The notes under the pieces: generated by a model
Database searches by the model: none
What the model saw: the letters and a program-made list of their open reading frames with translations, nothing else
Told to the model about the DNA's origin: nothing
Program-made: the position numbers and the translations under genes
In this document: positions 8,415-17,483 of the stretch, piece after piece
Position numbering within the stretch: position 1 is the stretch's first letter
Layout of the letters: every line of letters begins with the position of its first letter
NCBI GenBank assembly: GCA_937877565.1
Contig: CALFJB010000022.1
Location: 1 to 56,258, forward strand
DNA length: 56,258 nucleotides
Direction: 5' to 3'
From: an uncultured Selenomonadales bacterium
GTDB taxonomy: Bacteria; Bacillota; Negativicutes; Selenomonadales; Selenomonadaceae

Positions 8415-9326
8415 TTGGAAGAATCATTTGGAAAAAAACTAGCCGAAATTTTGAGCCGGGAACAATTTATATTTAACGCGCCAATGACGGAGCATACCAC
8501 TTTTAAAATTGGGGGCGCGGCAGACGTTTTAATTTTTCCGTCGAATGTGCAGGAAGTAGCCGCTATTTTCAAATTGATTGAAGAGTTTAAAATTCCCTGT
8601 ACGATTCTTGGCAACGGCTCAAATGTTTTGGTGCTTGATAATGGAATTAGAGGCGCGGTTGTCAAATTCAGCGACAAATTTTTTGGCAACATTCGCTGTG
8701 AAGGTACAAAAATTATTGCGGGCGCGGGCGCAAAACTCAAAGACGTTTCAAATTTTGCGGCGGAAAATAATTTGTGCGGTATGGAATTTGCAGTTGGTAT
8801 TCCCGGCAGTATTGGCGGCGCAGTTTTTATGAACGCGGGAGCTTATGATGGCGAAATGAAAAATGTTATCGCGCAGGTTACGGCAGTTTCTCCTATAGGC
8901 GAATTAAAAACTTTCAGCGGCGAAAGTTTAGATTTGGGTTATCGCCAAAGTATTTTTCAAACTAACGGCTTTGCAATTTGCGAAGTTGAATTAAATTTAA
9001 CTCAAGGAAATTCTGACGAAATTAAAAATAAAATGGCGGACTTTACACAAAAACGCGAAAGTAAACAGCCTCTCGAACTTCCGAGCGCAGGCAGTACTTT
9101 TAAACGTCCAAAAGGTTACTTTGCCGGAACTTTGATAGATCAAACGGGCTTGAAAGGTTTAAGAGTAGGCGGTGCGATGGTTTCAGAAAAACACGCGGGC
9201 TTTGTCGTCAATGTTGGAAATGCAACTGCGGCGGACGTTTTAAATTTAATTGAGGAAGTCAGACGCCGCGTTAAAGAAGTTCACGGCGTTACTTTATCGC
9301 CGGAAGTTAGAATTATTGGCGAATGA
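8415..9326 (+). CDS. murB: UDP-N-acetylenolpyruvoylglucosamine reductase
   Basis: MurB uses NADPH and FAD to reduce UDP-GlcNAc-enolpyruvate to UDP-MurNAc, the second committed step of peptidoglycan precursor synthesis. FAD-binding segments ILGNGSNVLVLDNG and GIPGSIGGAVFMNAGAYDGE are present, as is the catalytic-serine region PSAGSTFKRP. GGAGG at 8402-8406 is only 2 nt from an in-frame ATG at 8409 but 8 nt from TTG 8415, so TTG is preferred (303 aa); earlier in-frame starts overlap the Uma2 gene. Its stop is embedded in ATGA, close to the first GT8 gene. Confidence 0.95.
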   Translation: MEESFGKKLAEILSREQFIFNAPMTEHTTFKIGGAADVLIFPSNVQEVAAIFKLIEEFKIPCTILGNGSNVLVLDNGIRGAVVKFSDKFFGNIRCEGTKIIAGAGAKLKDVSNFAAENNLCGMEFAVGIPGSIGGAVFMNAGAYDGEMKNVIAQVTAVSPIGELKTFSGESLDLGYRQSIFQTNGFAICEVELNLTQGNSDEIKNKMADFTQKRESKQPLELPSAGSTFKRPKGYFAGTLIDQTGLKGLRVGGAMVSEKHAGFVVNVGNATAADVLNLIEEVRRRVKEVHGVTLSPEVRIIGE

Positions 9327-9340
9327 AAGGAGCTTTTTCA

Positions 9341-10558
9341 ATGATTCACGTTTGCTACGGCTTGTACGACAAAAAAGGAACTTACTCAAAATACACCGGC
9401 ACTTCTATGCTTTCAGTTTTTGAAAATACCAAAGAAAAAGTTACCGTGCATATTTTCCACGACAATACTTTGACGCCGGAAAATTTAAATAATTTCAGTC
9501 GAATTGCAGAAAGTTACAATCAAGCGGTAAAGTTTTACAACTTCGATAAAATTCGCCCTGAAAAAATTGAATTTATGCACGAAAAATTGAGCAGTGTTTT
9601 TGAAACAAGATTCAGCATTGGAACTTTTTACCGGCTGATGATTGACAGAAATTTTTTCGGCGATGACGTTTCAAAAATAATTTACCTTGATTCAGATACA
9701 GTTGTTAATTTGGATATTGCGGAACTTTGGAATTATAATATTGAAAATTACGCAATAGCCGCCGTTCCGGAAATTGAAGCCACGCGCGGTTATATGATAG
9801 CTGACAAATATTTAATTAAAACCGAAAAAGTTGCAGTTAAAGATTATCTTTGCGCGGGCATCATTATGATAAATCTTGAAAAACTTGAGGATGATTTTTT
9901 TTATAAGGGCGTTCAATGGCTTGCTGATAACTCTAGCTGCGAATGTTTCGACCAAGATATTTTGAATTATTTTTTCTCAAAGAATTATTTGAAACTGCCC
10001 GGAAAATTCAACGCCTTTATAAATCCTGATAAGGCAGTTGAAGGCAACGTTGTCAGTAATAAAATTTATCACTACGCGGGGCGCGGTTGTCTCGGAATGA
10101 GTTTAGAAATTGCACATAACAAACTTTTCTTGAAAAATTTTGTAAAAACTCCTTGGTTCAATGAAAATATTTTTGTAGGAATTTATGAAGCTACAAAAAA
10201 AATGTACTACGAAAAAAAAATTTTAGGTTTTCAAGTCTCTACCATAATGAACGGAAAAAGACGCGCCTTTTTTACTTTAAAACCGCTTGCCACGCCTATA
10301 AAAAATTTTTTCGCTGTCAATGACGCTGAAGAATTTATCGCTGTCAATGAAAACGATTCTTTGAAAACTCTCGTACAGGCTATGAAAAAAAGCAAAAATA
10401 AAAAAGTTTTTTTTATAATAGTGGAAGACTACGACGCAATAAAAAATCATCTGATTCGCGCAGGATTTGAAGAATTTGAACATTTTATTGACGCCTCAAC
10501 TTTTATTCCAAATTTCGATGCTGAAGATTTTTCTTACTTGTTTGTTGAGGCACTTTAA
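9341..10558 (+). CDS. Glycosyltransferase family 8 protein, copy 1
   Basis: GT8 enzymes are retaining transferases using UDP-Glc or UDP-Gal, for example in LPS outer-core assembly. The GT-A fold metal motif DSD lies in IIYLDSDTVVNLDIAELW, and a C-terminal KIYHYAG segment supplies the usual late His. The protein is 405 aa, with about 110 residues beyond the GT8 core ending in a conserved ...FVEAL tail shared with the next copy. The ATG at 9341 follows AAAGGAGC; an in-frame ATG at 9323 overlaps that site. It is the first of three tandem paralogues downstream of murB, suggesting surface-glycan assembly. Confidence 0.9.
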   Translation: MIHVCYGLYDKKGTYSKYTGTSMLSVFENTKEKVTVHIFHDNTLTPENLNNFSRIAESYNQAVKFYNFDKIRPEKIEFMHEKLSSVFETRFSIGTFYRLMIDRNFFGDDVSKIIYLDSDTVVNLDIAELWNYNIENYAIAAVPEIEATRGYMIADKYLIKTEKVAVKDYLCAGIIMINLEKLEDDFFYKGVQWLADNSSCECFDQDILNYFFSKNYLKLPGKFNAFINPDKAVEGNVVSNKIYHYAGRGCLGMSLEIAHNKLFLKNFVKTPWFNENIFVGIYEATKKMYYEKKILGFQVSTIMNGKRRAFFTLKPLATPIKNFFAVNDAEEFIAVNENDSLKTLVQAMKKSKNKKVFFIIVEDYDAIKNHLIRAGFEEFEHFIDASTFIPNFDAEDFSYLFVEAL

Positions 10559-10577
10559 AACGAAAGGAGCGAATTTA

Positions 10578-11792
10578 ATGATTCACGTTTGTTACGGCTT
10601 GTACGATAAAGACGGGCTTTACTCAAAGTATACCGGCACTTCTATAACTTCGATTTTTGAAAATACCAAAGAAAAAGTTACCGTTCACATTTTCCACGAC
10701 AACACTTTGACGCCGGAAAATTTAAATAATTTTAGTCAAATTGCAGAAAATTATAATCAAGCGGTAAAGTTTTACAACTTCGATAAAATTTGTCCTGAAA
10801 AAATTCAGTACCTGCGCGAAAAAGTTTCTGATTATGTGGATTCAAGATTTACAGTTGGAGCATTTTTCCGGCTGATGATTGATAAAAATCTTTTTGGCAA
10901 TGACGTTTCAAAAATAATTTACTTAGATTCAGATACAGTTGTAAATTTGGATATTGCCGAACTTTGGAATTATAATATTGAAGATTATGCAATAGCCGCC
11001 GTTCCGGAAATTGAAGCCACGCGCGGTTATATGCAGCCTGGAAAATATGTAATAACTACCGGAAAAGTTAAAGTTGAAGATTATCTTTGCTCCGGCGTCG
11101 TTGTATTGAACTTTGATAAAATTGGCAAAAATTTTTTTTATGACGGAATAAATTGGCTATCAAGTAATCAAAGTTGCGAATGTCCCGACCAAGATATTTT
11201 GAATTATTTTTTCTCAAAGAATTATTTGAAACTGCCCGGAAAATTCAACGCCTTTATAAATATTTGCAAGGCACTGGATCAAAATATTATTTACCAAAAA
11301 ATTTATCATTACGCCGGACGCGGCTATTTGGGGATGGATACGGATAGCGAACATAACAAACTTTTCTTGAAATATTTTTCTAAGACGGCGTGGTTTAATT
11401 TAAATATCTTTGAACGAATTTATCAAGTTACAAACCAAATAAACAATCAAGGAAAAATTTTTGCATTTCAAGTTTCTCTCCTGATGAACGGCAAAAAGCG
11501 CGTCTTTTTTACATTCACTTCACTTTTGGAGCCAATAAAAAGATTCGTCGGAAACGGCAATGAAGAATTTGTTGTAGTTGATGAAAACAGTTCGCTTGAA
11601 CCGCTTGTAAAGGCAATGAACAAAGGCAAAGATAAAAAAGTTTTTTTTATAATGGTGGACGACTACGATACAATAAAAAATTATCTGACTCGCGCAGGAT
11701 TTAAAGAATTTGAACATTTTATTAATGCAACTGTCTTTATTCCGGGCTACGATAAGGAAGATTTTTCTTTTCCGATGATTGAAGCACTTTAA
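10578..11792 (+). CDS. Glycosyltransferase family 8 protein, copy 2
   Basis: This 404-aa paralogue of the preceding gene has the same MIHVCYGLYDK start, DSD motif and C-terminal extension. AAAGGAGCGAATTTA precedes the ATG; upstream in-frame codons overlap copy 1 and are not used. A 76-bp block (11186-11261) is identical to 9949-10024 in copy 1 while flanking codons differ, consistent with recent duplication or gene conversion. Divergence concentrates around residues about 75-95 and 145-160, possibly tuning acceptor choice (inference). Confidence 0.9.
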   Translation: MIHVCYGLYDKDGLYSKYTGTSITSIFENTKEKVTVHIFHDNTLTPENLNNFSQIAENYNQAVKFYNFDKICPEKIQYLREKVSDYVDSRFTVGAFFRLMIDKNLFGNDVSKIIYLDSDTVVNLDIAELWNYNIEDYAIAAVPEIEATRGYMQPGKYVITTGKVKVEDYLCSGVVVLNFDKIGKNFFYDGINWLSSNQSCECPDQDILNYFFSKNYLKLPGKFNAFINICKALDQNIIYQKIYHYAGRGYLGMDTDSEHNKLFLKYFSKTAWFNLNIFERIYQVTNQINNQGKIFAFQVSLLMNGKKRVFFTFTSLLEPIKRFVGNGNEEFVVVDENSSLEPLVKAMNKGKDKKVFFIMVDDYDTIKNYLTRAGFKEFEHFINATVFIPGYDKEDFSFPMIEAL

Positions 11793-11812
11793 AAGATTGG
11801 AGGCGCGTTAAT

Positions 11813-13030
11813 ATGATTCACGTTTGTTACGGCTTGTACGACAAAACAGGGCATTACTCCAAATTTACCGGCACTTCAATTCTTTCAATGTTTGAAAACA
11901 CCAAAGAAAAAGTTACCGTGCATATTTTCCACGATGATACTTTGACTGATGTTAATCGCCAAAGATTTCAAGCTGTCGCCGAAAAATATAACCAAACTAT
12001 AAAATTTTACAACTTCGATAAAATTTGTCCGGAAAAAATAAAATATCTGTGCGAAAAATTGGACAACGTTTTTGAATCCAGATTCAGCATCGGAACTTTT
12101 TACCGGCTGATGATTGATAAAAATTTTTTCGGCGATGACGTTTCAAAAATCATTTACCTTGATTCAGATACGGTTATAAATTTGGATATTGCCAGACTTT
12201 GGGAATTTTCAATGAAACGTTATCCAATAGCCGCCGTGCCGGAATTGTACGCCTCTCAAAGATACATGTTAATTGATAAATTTTTAATAAATTCCGGCAA
12301 AGTCAGCATTCCTGATTATTTTTGCGCGGGCGTTATTGTGATAAATCTTGAAAAACTTGAGGACGATTTTTTTTATAAAGGTATTCAATGGCTTGCAGAC
12401 AATCCGGAATGTAACTGCTTTGATCAGGATATTTTGAATAATTTTTTCTTCAGGACATATCGCAAATTGCCGCCGGAATTTAATTCATTCGTGGAAATTG
12501 AAAAACGCCTTTCCGACGGTACCATTTTGGAAAAAATTTATCACTACGCCGGAAGTGTTGCACTTGGTTTTGATATGAAAAATCCATACGATAAACTTTT
12601 TTTCAGTTACTTTATAAAAAGTCCGTGGTTCGATTTGGAGCTTATAGAAAATTTCTACAAGATTATTAAAAAAATTTACATCGAATGTCAAGACTTGCGA
12701 ATAAATTTTTCAGCAAGATTTTCCGGCAAGGAACGCGCTTTTTTTGTTACTTCAGACAATGTTGACACTATAAAAGGAATTTTTATGGTTAAGGACAGCG
12801 AAGAATTTATTGTCGCTTATTCTTCAAAAGACCTTGAAAAATTAATTTCTGCAATTCAAAAATCGCGCGGTAAAAAAATTTTTTTCATAATGGCAAATTA
12901 TAATTTTGTAAAAGAAAAATTAATCGACGCGGGATTTGTTGAAAAGGTTGATTTTTTGAATGCGGAAGTTTTTTTGTCTGATAAGCACGGTTACAAATTG
13001 CCGACGTATACAATATTAAAATTTTTGTAG
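11813..13030 (+). CDS. Glycosyltransferase family 8 protein, copy 3
   Basis: This 405-aa third paralogue is clearly the most diverged. It shares MIHVCYGLYDKTGHYSKFTG and LDSDTVINLDIARLWEF, but its C-terminal extension ends in TILKFL instead of the VEAL tail. TTGGAGGCGCG precedes the ATG. The order suggests an older duplication for this copy and a more recent one for copies 1 and 2. It lies 9 bp from radA, so the sugar genes and the repair gene share a transcript. Confidence 0.9.
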   Translation: MIHVCYGLYDKTGHYSKFTGTSILSMFENTKEKVTVHIFHDDTLTDVNRQRFQAVAEKYNQTIKFYNFDKICPEKIKYLCEKLDNVFESRFSIGTFYRLMIDKNFFGDDVSKIIYLDSDTVINLDIARLWEFSMKRYPIAAVPELYASQRYMLIDKFLINSGKVSIPDYFCAGVIVINLEKLEDDFFYKGIQWLADNPECNCFDQDILNNFFFRTYRKLPPEFNSFVEIEKRLSDGTILEKIYHYAGSVALGFDMKNPYDKLFFSYFIKSPWFDLELIENFYKIIKKIYIECQDLRINFSARFSGKERAFFVTSDNVDTIKGIFMVKDSEEFIVAYSSKDLEKLISAIQKSRGKKIFFIMANYNFVKEKLIDAGFVEKVDFLNAEVFLSDKHGYKLPTYTILKFL

Positions 13031-13038
13031 GAGATTCA

Positions 13039-14421
13039 ATGGCTAAGAAAAAAAAATTTGTTTGCCAAGAATGTGGCGCAGAATCTGTTAAATGGCTCGG
13101 CAAGTGTCCGACTTGCGGCAAATGGAATACGCTTGTTGAAGAATTTGTTGAGGAAGTCGAAGTTAATCCCAAACACGCCCTTACAACCGCTTATGAAACG
13201 CCGCGCCGAATTGCTGAAGTTGATTTAACAGAATTGCCGCGCTTTTCAACGGGCAGTGGCGAATTGGATAGAGTTTTGGGCGGCGGTTTAATTCCGGGCG
13301 CAATAATTTTAATTGCAGGAGATCCCGGCGTTGGAAAATCCAGTTTGACTTTGAAAATTTGCGCGTACATTGCAAAAAATAATCGCCGCGTTTTGTATGT
13401 TACCGGCGAAGAAAGCTCCCGCCAAATTCGTATGCGTGCCGAAAGATTAAACGCGCTTGCAGACGAACTTTTCATTTGTGCGGAAAATAATTTGGAGCGA
13501 ATTAATCAGCACGTCGAAAAAGTTAAACCTGAATTGCTGATTGTCGATTCAATTCAAACAATTTATAAATCTGATATTGAAAGTGCGCCCGGAAGTGTTT
13601 CGCAAGTCAGAGAATGTTCAGCGGCTTTAATGCGTCTGTCAAAAAGTCACGCCGTTACAACTTTTATAATTGGGCACGTTACGAAGGACGGCAATTTAGC
13701 AGGTCCGCGCGTGCTTGAACATATAGTTGACACGGTTTTATTTTTTGAAGGCGAACGCAGCGCAGATTTTAGAGTTTTGCGGGCTATAAAAAATCGTTTC
13801 GGCGCAACTTCAGAAATTGGACTTTTTGAAATGAGAGACAGCGGACTTGTTGACGTTCCCGACGCCTCAAAATTATTTTTGCCGGATAAAGCTGACGATA
13901 TTGGCAGTGTGATTGTACCGACGGTTGAAGGTACGCGCCCGCTTTTAGTTGAAATTCAAGCGTTAGTTGCACCAACTCCATTTATGCCGCCGCGTCGTAC
14001 AAGTGATTCTGTTGACGTGAAAAAAATTCAACTGTTGCTTGCAGTTTTAGAAAAGCGTTTGCATTTGGCGATTGGCAGTTGCGATGTTTATATGAAAACG
14101 GCGGGCGGAATAAAAATTGATGAACCTGCAACAGATTTGCCAATGACGGTTGCGCTTGCCTCCAGTTTTGCAAATAGAAAACTTTTGCCGCAATGTGTAA
14201 TTTTCGGCGAAGTCGGATTGAGCGGCGAAATTCGCGCAGTCAGTAAGGCGCGGCAACGTGTTGATGAATCTGTTAGAATGGGATTTACAAATATTATTCT
14301 GCCGAAAAAAAATTTTGCCGAAATTTCAAAGTCGCCGCCGAATGTAAATTTATTGCCGGTAGAAAATTTGCGCGACGCTTTAAAAATTTCAATGCCGCGC
14401 GTTAAGGAGGCAAGCGAATGA
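13039..14421 (+). CDS. radA: DNA repair protein RadA
   Basis: RadA/Sms is a hexameric DnaB-like helicase that promotes branch migration in recombinational repair. The 460-aa protein has all family parts: a four-Cys zinc finger (Cys9, 12, 23, 26), Walker A GDPGVGKSS at 94-102, Walker B LLIVDSIQT, the RadA-specific KNRFG motif, and a Lon-protease-like C-terminal domain (about 300-455). TAGGAGATTCA precedes the ATG. Its stop overlaps the next start (ATGA), indicating coupling. Confidence 0.97.
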   Translation: MAKKKKFVCQECGAESVKWLGKCPTCGKWNTLVEEFVEEVEVNPKHALTTAYETPRRIAEVDLTELPRFSTGSGELDRVLGGGLIPGAIILIAGDPGVGKSSLTLKICAYIAKNNRRVLYVTGEESSRQIRMRAERLNALADELFICAENNLERINQHVEKVKPELLIVDSIQTIYKSDIESAPGSVSQVRECSAALMRLSKSHAVTTFIIGHVTKDGNLAGPRVLEHIVDTVLFFEGERSADFRVLRAIKNRFGATSEIGLFEMRDSGLVDVPDASKLFLPDKADDIGSVIVPTVEGTRPLLVEIQALVAPTPFMPPRRTSDSVDVKKIQLLLAVLEKRLHLAIGSCDVYMKTAGGIKIDEPATDLPMTVALASSFANRKLLPQCVIFGEVGLSGEIRAVSKARQRVDESVRMGFTNIILPKKNFAEISKSPPNVNLLPVENLRDALKISMPRVKEASE

Positions 14422-14930
14422 CGCAAGGATTAATTATTGTTCACACGGGCGAAGGTAAAGGCAAAACTACAGCGGCGTTGGGGCTTGCACTTAGAGCATT
14501 TGGCGCGGGTTTGAAAGTTTTGATTTTACAATTTATCAAAGGTGGACAAACTTACGGCGAATTGGACGCGCTGAAACTTTTGCAAATTGAAATTCGTCAG
14601 TGTGGTTTAGGTTTTACAAAAAGCGGCGATATTAACGAACATAAAGCGGCGGCTCAAGAAACTTTGAAAATTGCGCATGAAGAAATAATTTCCGGCAAAT
14701 GGGATTTAATAATTTTGGACGAAATAAACTACGCGGTAAAATTCGGCTTAATCACTGAAGACGAAATGTTAAACTTGCTGAAAATTCGCCCGCCGGAATT
14801 GCATTTAGTTTTCACGGGCAGAGACGCCACAGAAAAATTAATCGACGCGGCGGACTTGGTAACGGAAATGAAATTGATAAAACATCCGTACCAACACGGA
14901 ATAAAAGCGCAACGCGGAATAGAATTTTAG
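14418..14930 (+). CDS. cobO: Cob(I)alamin adenosyltransferase, CobO/BtuR type
   Basis: This enzyme adenosylates the cobalt of corrinoids to form adenosylcobalamin. The 170-aa protein has the family P-loop GEGKGKTT at residues 11-18, the ATPase-core LIILDEIN, and the ending HPYQHGIKAQRGIEF. No other cobalamin genes are nearby, so this is likely a salvage or housekeeping copy. It is translationally coupled to radA by an ATGA overlap. Confidence 0.93.
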   Translation: MTQGLIIVHTGEGKGKTTAALGLALRAFGAGLKVLILQFIKGGQTYGELDALKLLQIEIRQCGLGFTKSGDINEHKAAAQETLKIAHEEIISGKWDLIILDEINYAVKFGLITEDEMLNLLKIRPPELHLVFTGRDATEKLIDAADLVTEMKLIKHPYQHGIKAQRGIEF

Positions 14931-14941
14931 GCGGTGATAAA

Positions 14942-15343
14942 TTGAAAATGAATTTGCGTGTAAATTTTTACGATACTGATTTAATGGGCGTCGTCCACCA
15001 TTCAAATTATATTCGCTGGTTTGAAACGGGGCGCGTTGAATTTTTGCGCAGTCTCGGAATTGATTTAAACGAAATGATGAACGACGGGATTGTATTTCCA
15101 ATAGTTGAGATACAGGCGAAATATCACAGTCCTGCAAAATTTGACGACGAATTGGAGCTTGAAATTATACCTGCCGCAATGACTAAGGTTAAATGGGAAT
15201 TTGAATATAAAATCAGAAAAATTGGCGACGAAAAAATTTTGGTTGAAGGATTTAGCCGCAACGTTTTTACTGACGCTGTAACCGGCAAAATAATTCGACT
15301 GCCGGAAAAGTTTTTTGCAAAATTGGAAGCGGCAAATAAATAA
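14942..15343 (+). CDS. Hotdog-fold acyl-CoA thioesterase, YbgC/4HBT type
   Basis: This 133-aa single hotdog domain has the family N-terminal motif FYDTDLMGVVHHSNYIRWFE, in which the Asp is the catalytic residue of YbgC-like thioesterases. It hydrolyses an acyl-CoA of unknown chain type. TTG 14942 is placed 5 nt after GGCGGTGA; an ATG two codons later (14948) is a reasonable alternative. It ends a continuous transcript that starts upstream at the Uma2 genes. Confidence 0.88.
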   Translation: MKMNLRVNFYDTDLMGVVHHSNYIRWFETGRVEFLRSLGIDLNEMMNDGIVFPIVEIQAKYHSPAKFDDELELEIIPAAMTKVKWEFEYKIRKIGDEKILVEGFSRNVFTDAVTGKIIRLPEKFFAKLEAANK

Positions 15344-15365
15344 AATTTAAATATCTGTAAATAAA

Positions 15366-15525
15366 GGCGCGTCATTGATTTCAGATAGAGCTAGTAAGTT
15401 GAAGTTACGAAGTACTAGGATAGAGGGGAAGAGTATGAATTACTCAACCTTAAGAAATCCTGACGCGCCGTAAAGAGCACTTTTCTTTGGTACTTTCTTT
15501 TTTGCTCCGGAAAAAGAAAGTACAT
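15366..15525 (-). repeat. Dispersed hairpin repeat, copy B
   Basis: This is the same element as 8-165 in reverse orientation. GTACTTTCTTTTT (15490-15502) pairs with AAAAAGAAAGTAC (15511-15523), and GGCGCGTCA (15366-15374) with TGACGCGCC (15461-15469). Read on the minus strand, the core repeats CTTCCCCTCTATCCTA and TCTATCTGAAA...ATGACGCGCC in the same order as copy A. It follows the thioesterase gene, whose transcript then meets a separate terminator at 15550. Confidence 0.75.
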
Positions 15526-15549
15526 AAAAAATAAAAATAAAAACTGAAG

Positions 15550-15580
15550 ATGACGCAAAAAAATAGCGTCATTTTTTATT
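15550..15580 (+). terminator. Intrinsic terminator after the thioesterase gene
   Basis: ATGACGC and GCGTCAT form the stem around an A-rich loop and are followed by ATTTTTTATT. It closes the long plus-strand transcript; the rny promoter starts directly at its 3-prime edge. Confidence 0.7.
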
Positions 15581-15608
15581 TGACAGAATGGCAAGCAATA
15601 TATAAAAT
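15580..15608 (+). promoter_or_regulatory. Consensus sigma-70-type promoter for rny
   Basis: TTGACA, 17 nt and TAAAAT directly follow the upstream terminator. The predicted start near 15615 gives a leader of about 260 nt before rny, which is unusually long. Confidence 0.75.
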
Positions 15609-15614
15609 ATTGCG

Positions 15615-15878
15615 GTACGGTGTGAGTACATAACCTGTTTTTTGCTGTGAAAATTGCAGCGGGGAATCTTGAGGGAAAACTTGACAAGCCCTCAATTTCG
15701 GCGGCTGAATTGGTTGCTGAATTTCTACGTTGAGAATTTTGACGGTTTAATATAAATTGTGAGGCGATTTACCTATGATTGAAAAACTGATAGAATTTTA
15801 ACGAGAATTTTTTTGAGTATTGGCAAGTTTCGCCCTCTGATTTTTCTAAAAAAATTTGAAAGTTAGGGGGTGCAGGTT
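15615..15878 (+). other. Structured untranslated leader upstream of rny
   Basis: I see no convincing gene in this stretch. Two hairpins are visible: GCTG...CAGC (15644-15660) and TTGAGGG...CCCTCAA (15669-15695). One frame stays open from 15626 to 15733 (about 35 codons) but has no Shine-Dalgarno, and an 8-codon ATG frame (MIEKLIEF) starts near 15776. The stretch could be a regulatory leader, for example for RNase Y autoregulation, or hold the remains of a gene. Confidence 0.4.
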
Positions 15879-17414
15879 ATACTTATTACAATTTCAGTAG
15901 CGATCGTTGCAATAATTTTGGGAGCAGTAGGAGGCTACACTGCGCGTAAACGTACTGCAGAAGCACAAATTGGATCTGCTGAAGAAGAAGCCCGCCGAAT
16001 AATCGCTGAAGCTCAAGAAAAAAGCAACGCTGAAAAAAAAGAATCCATCCTTGAGGCAAAAGAAGAAATTCATAGAATGCGCCAAGAATTGGATCGAGAT
16101 ACCAAAGAAAGACGCGGCGAACTTGCGCGGCAAGAAAAACGCGTCGTTCAAAAAGAAGAAAACCTTGATAAAAAAATGGATTCTCTGGAAAAGAAGGAGC
16201 AACAACTTAACAAAAAAGAAGCCCGACTCAATGAAACTCAAGCTGAACTTGATTCAATGCAAGAAAAAGAAAACGCCGAACTGGAACGCGTTGCCGCGCT
16301 GTCACGGGAAGAAGCCAGAAATATTCTAATGGCTGAAGTTGAGGAAAATCTAAAACATGATAAAGCCTTGCGAATAAAAGAATATGAGGCGCAAATTAAA
16401 GATGAAGCGGACAAAAAAGCGCGTGATATTTTGAGTCTTGCAATTCAACGCTCGGCAGCGGATCACGTGGCAGAAACTACCGTTTCAGTCGTGGCACTGC
16501 CAAGCGATGATATGAAAGGCAGAATCATTGGACGCGAAGGCAGAAATATTCGTGCGCTTGAAACTCTAACCGGCATTGATTTAATAATTGACGATACGCC
16601 GGAGGCAGTCATTCTTTCAGGATTTGATCCCGTGCGCCGTGAAATTGCCCGCGTTGCGTTGGAAAGATTAATTTCAGACGGCAGAATACATCCTGCGCGA
16701 ATTGAAGAAATGGTTGAAAAGGCTCAAAAAGAAGTTGAAAACCGAATGAAGGAAACCGGCGAACAAGCAACTTTCCAAGTTGGCGTTCATGGTATTCATC
16801 CCGAATTGGTTAAACTTTTGGGCAGGCTGAAATATCGCACAAGTTACGGGCAAAATGTTTTGAATCACTCAATCGAAGTTGCACAGCTTGCAGGAATTAT
16901 GGCAAGCGAATTGGGCGTTGACGTGAATTTGGCAAAACGCGCAGGACTTTTACACGATATTGGAAAAGCTGTAGATCATGAAGTTGAAGGACCGCACGTA
17001 ACAATAGGCGCAGATTTGGCGAAACGTTACCGCGAAAATAAAAATGTTATAAACGCCATTGCCGCGCATCACGGCGACTGCGAACCGTTGACAGTTGAGG
17101 CGGTACTGGTTGCGGCGGCTGATGCAGTTTCGGCGGCACGTCCCGGCGCACGTCGTGAAAGTCTTGAAATGTATCTGAAACGCCTGAAAATGCTTGAAGA
17201 AATTGCAGAATCATTTGACGGCGTTGAACGTTGTTTTGCGATTCAAGCCGGCAGAGAAATTCGCGTTATGGTCAAGCCGGATAAAATTGACGATCTGGAA
17301 GCCGTTGCATTGGCTCACGATATTGTCAAACGAATTGAAAAAGATTTGGAATATCCCGGGCAAATTAAAGCTACGATTATTAGAGAAACCCGCGTGGTTG
17401 ATTACGCAAAATAA
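15870..17414 (+). CDS. rny: Ribonuclease Y
   Basis: RNase Y is the membrane-anchored endoribonuclease that initiates mRNA decay in many Firmicutes. In order it has: an N-terminal transmembrane helix (about 5-24), a long charged coiled coil (about 30-190), a KH domain with GRIIGREGRNIRALE, and an HD domain (VLNHSIEVAQLAG, LLHDIGKAVDHE). The ending VDYAK is typical. The only canonical start is GTG 15870, but it lies inside the Shine-Dalgarno AGGGGGTG (15865-15872), with an in-frame stop just upstream. The codon at the expected 8-nt spacing is ATA at 15879, giving M-L-I-T-I; this may be the real start. Confidence 0.96.
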   Translation: MQVILITISVAIVAIILGAVGGYTARKRTAEAQIGSAEEEARRIIAEAQEKSNAEKKESILEAKEEIHRMRQELDRDTKERRGELARQEKRVVQKEENLDKKMDSLEKKEQQLNKKEARLNETQAELDSMQEKENAELERVAALSREEARNILMAEVEENLKHDKALRIKEYEAQIKDEADKKARDILSLAIQRSAADHVAETTVSVVALPSDDMKGRIIGREGRNIRALETLTGIDLIIDDTPEAVILSGFDPVRREIARVALERLISDGRIHPARIEEMVEKAQKEVENRMKETGEQATFQVGVHGIHPELVKLLGRLKYRTSYGQNVLNHSIEVAQLAGIMASELGVDVNLAKRAGLLHDIGKAVDHEVEGPHVTIGADLAKRYRENKNVINAIAAHHGDCEPLTVEAVLVAAADAVSAARPGARRESLEMYLKRLKMLEEIAESFDGVERCFAIQAGREIRVMVKPDKIDDLEAVALAHDIVKRIEKDLEYPGQIKATIIRETRVVDYAK

Positions 17415-17426
17415 TTTTGACATATA

Positions 17427-17455
17427 GCGAGGGAAAAATTTCACCCTCGCTTTTT
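17427..17455 (+). terminator. Intrinsic terminator after rny
   Basis: GCGAGGG (17427-17433) pairs with CCCTCGC (17444-17450) and is followed by TTTTT. It separates rny from the next gene, although that gene starts only 29 bp further on. Confidence 0.85.
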
Positions 17456-17483
17456 CGTAAACACAAACAAAGGAGGTCTTGAG

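Noticed and set aside
8363..8740. 125-codon minus-strand frame opposite murB
   Set aside because: It is Ser-rich and antisense to conserved FAD-binding segments.
15647..15733. Small protein in the rny leader starting at GTG 15647
   Set aside because: It has no Shine-Dalgarno and the frame overlaps both leader hairpins; kept only as part of the leader description.
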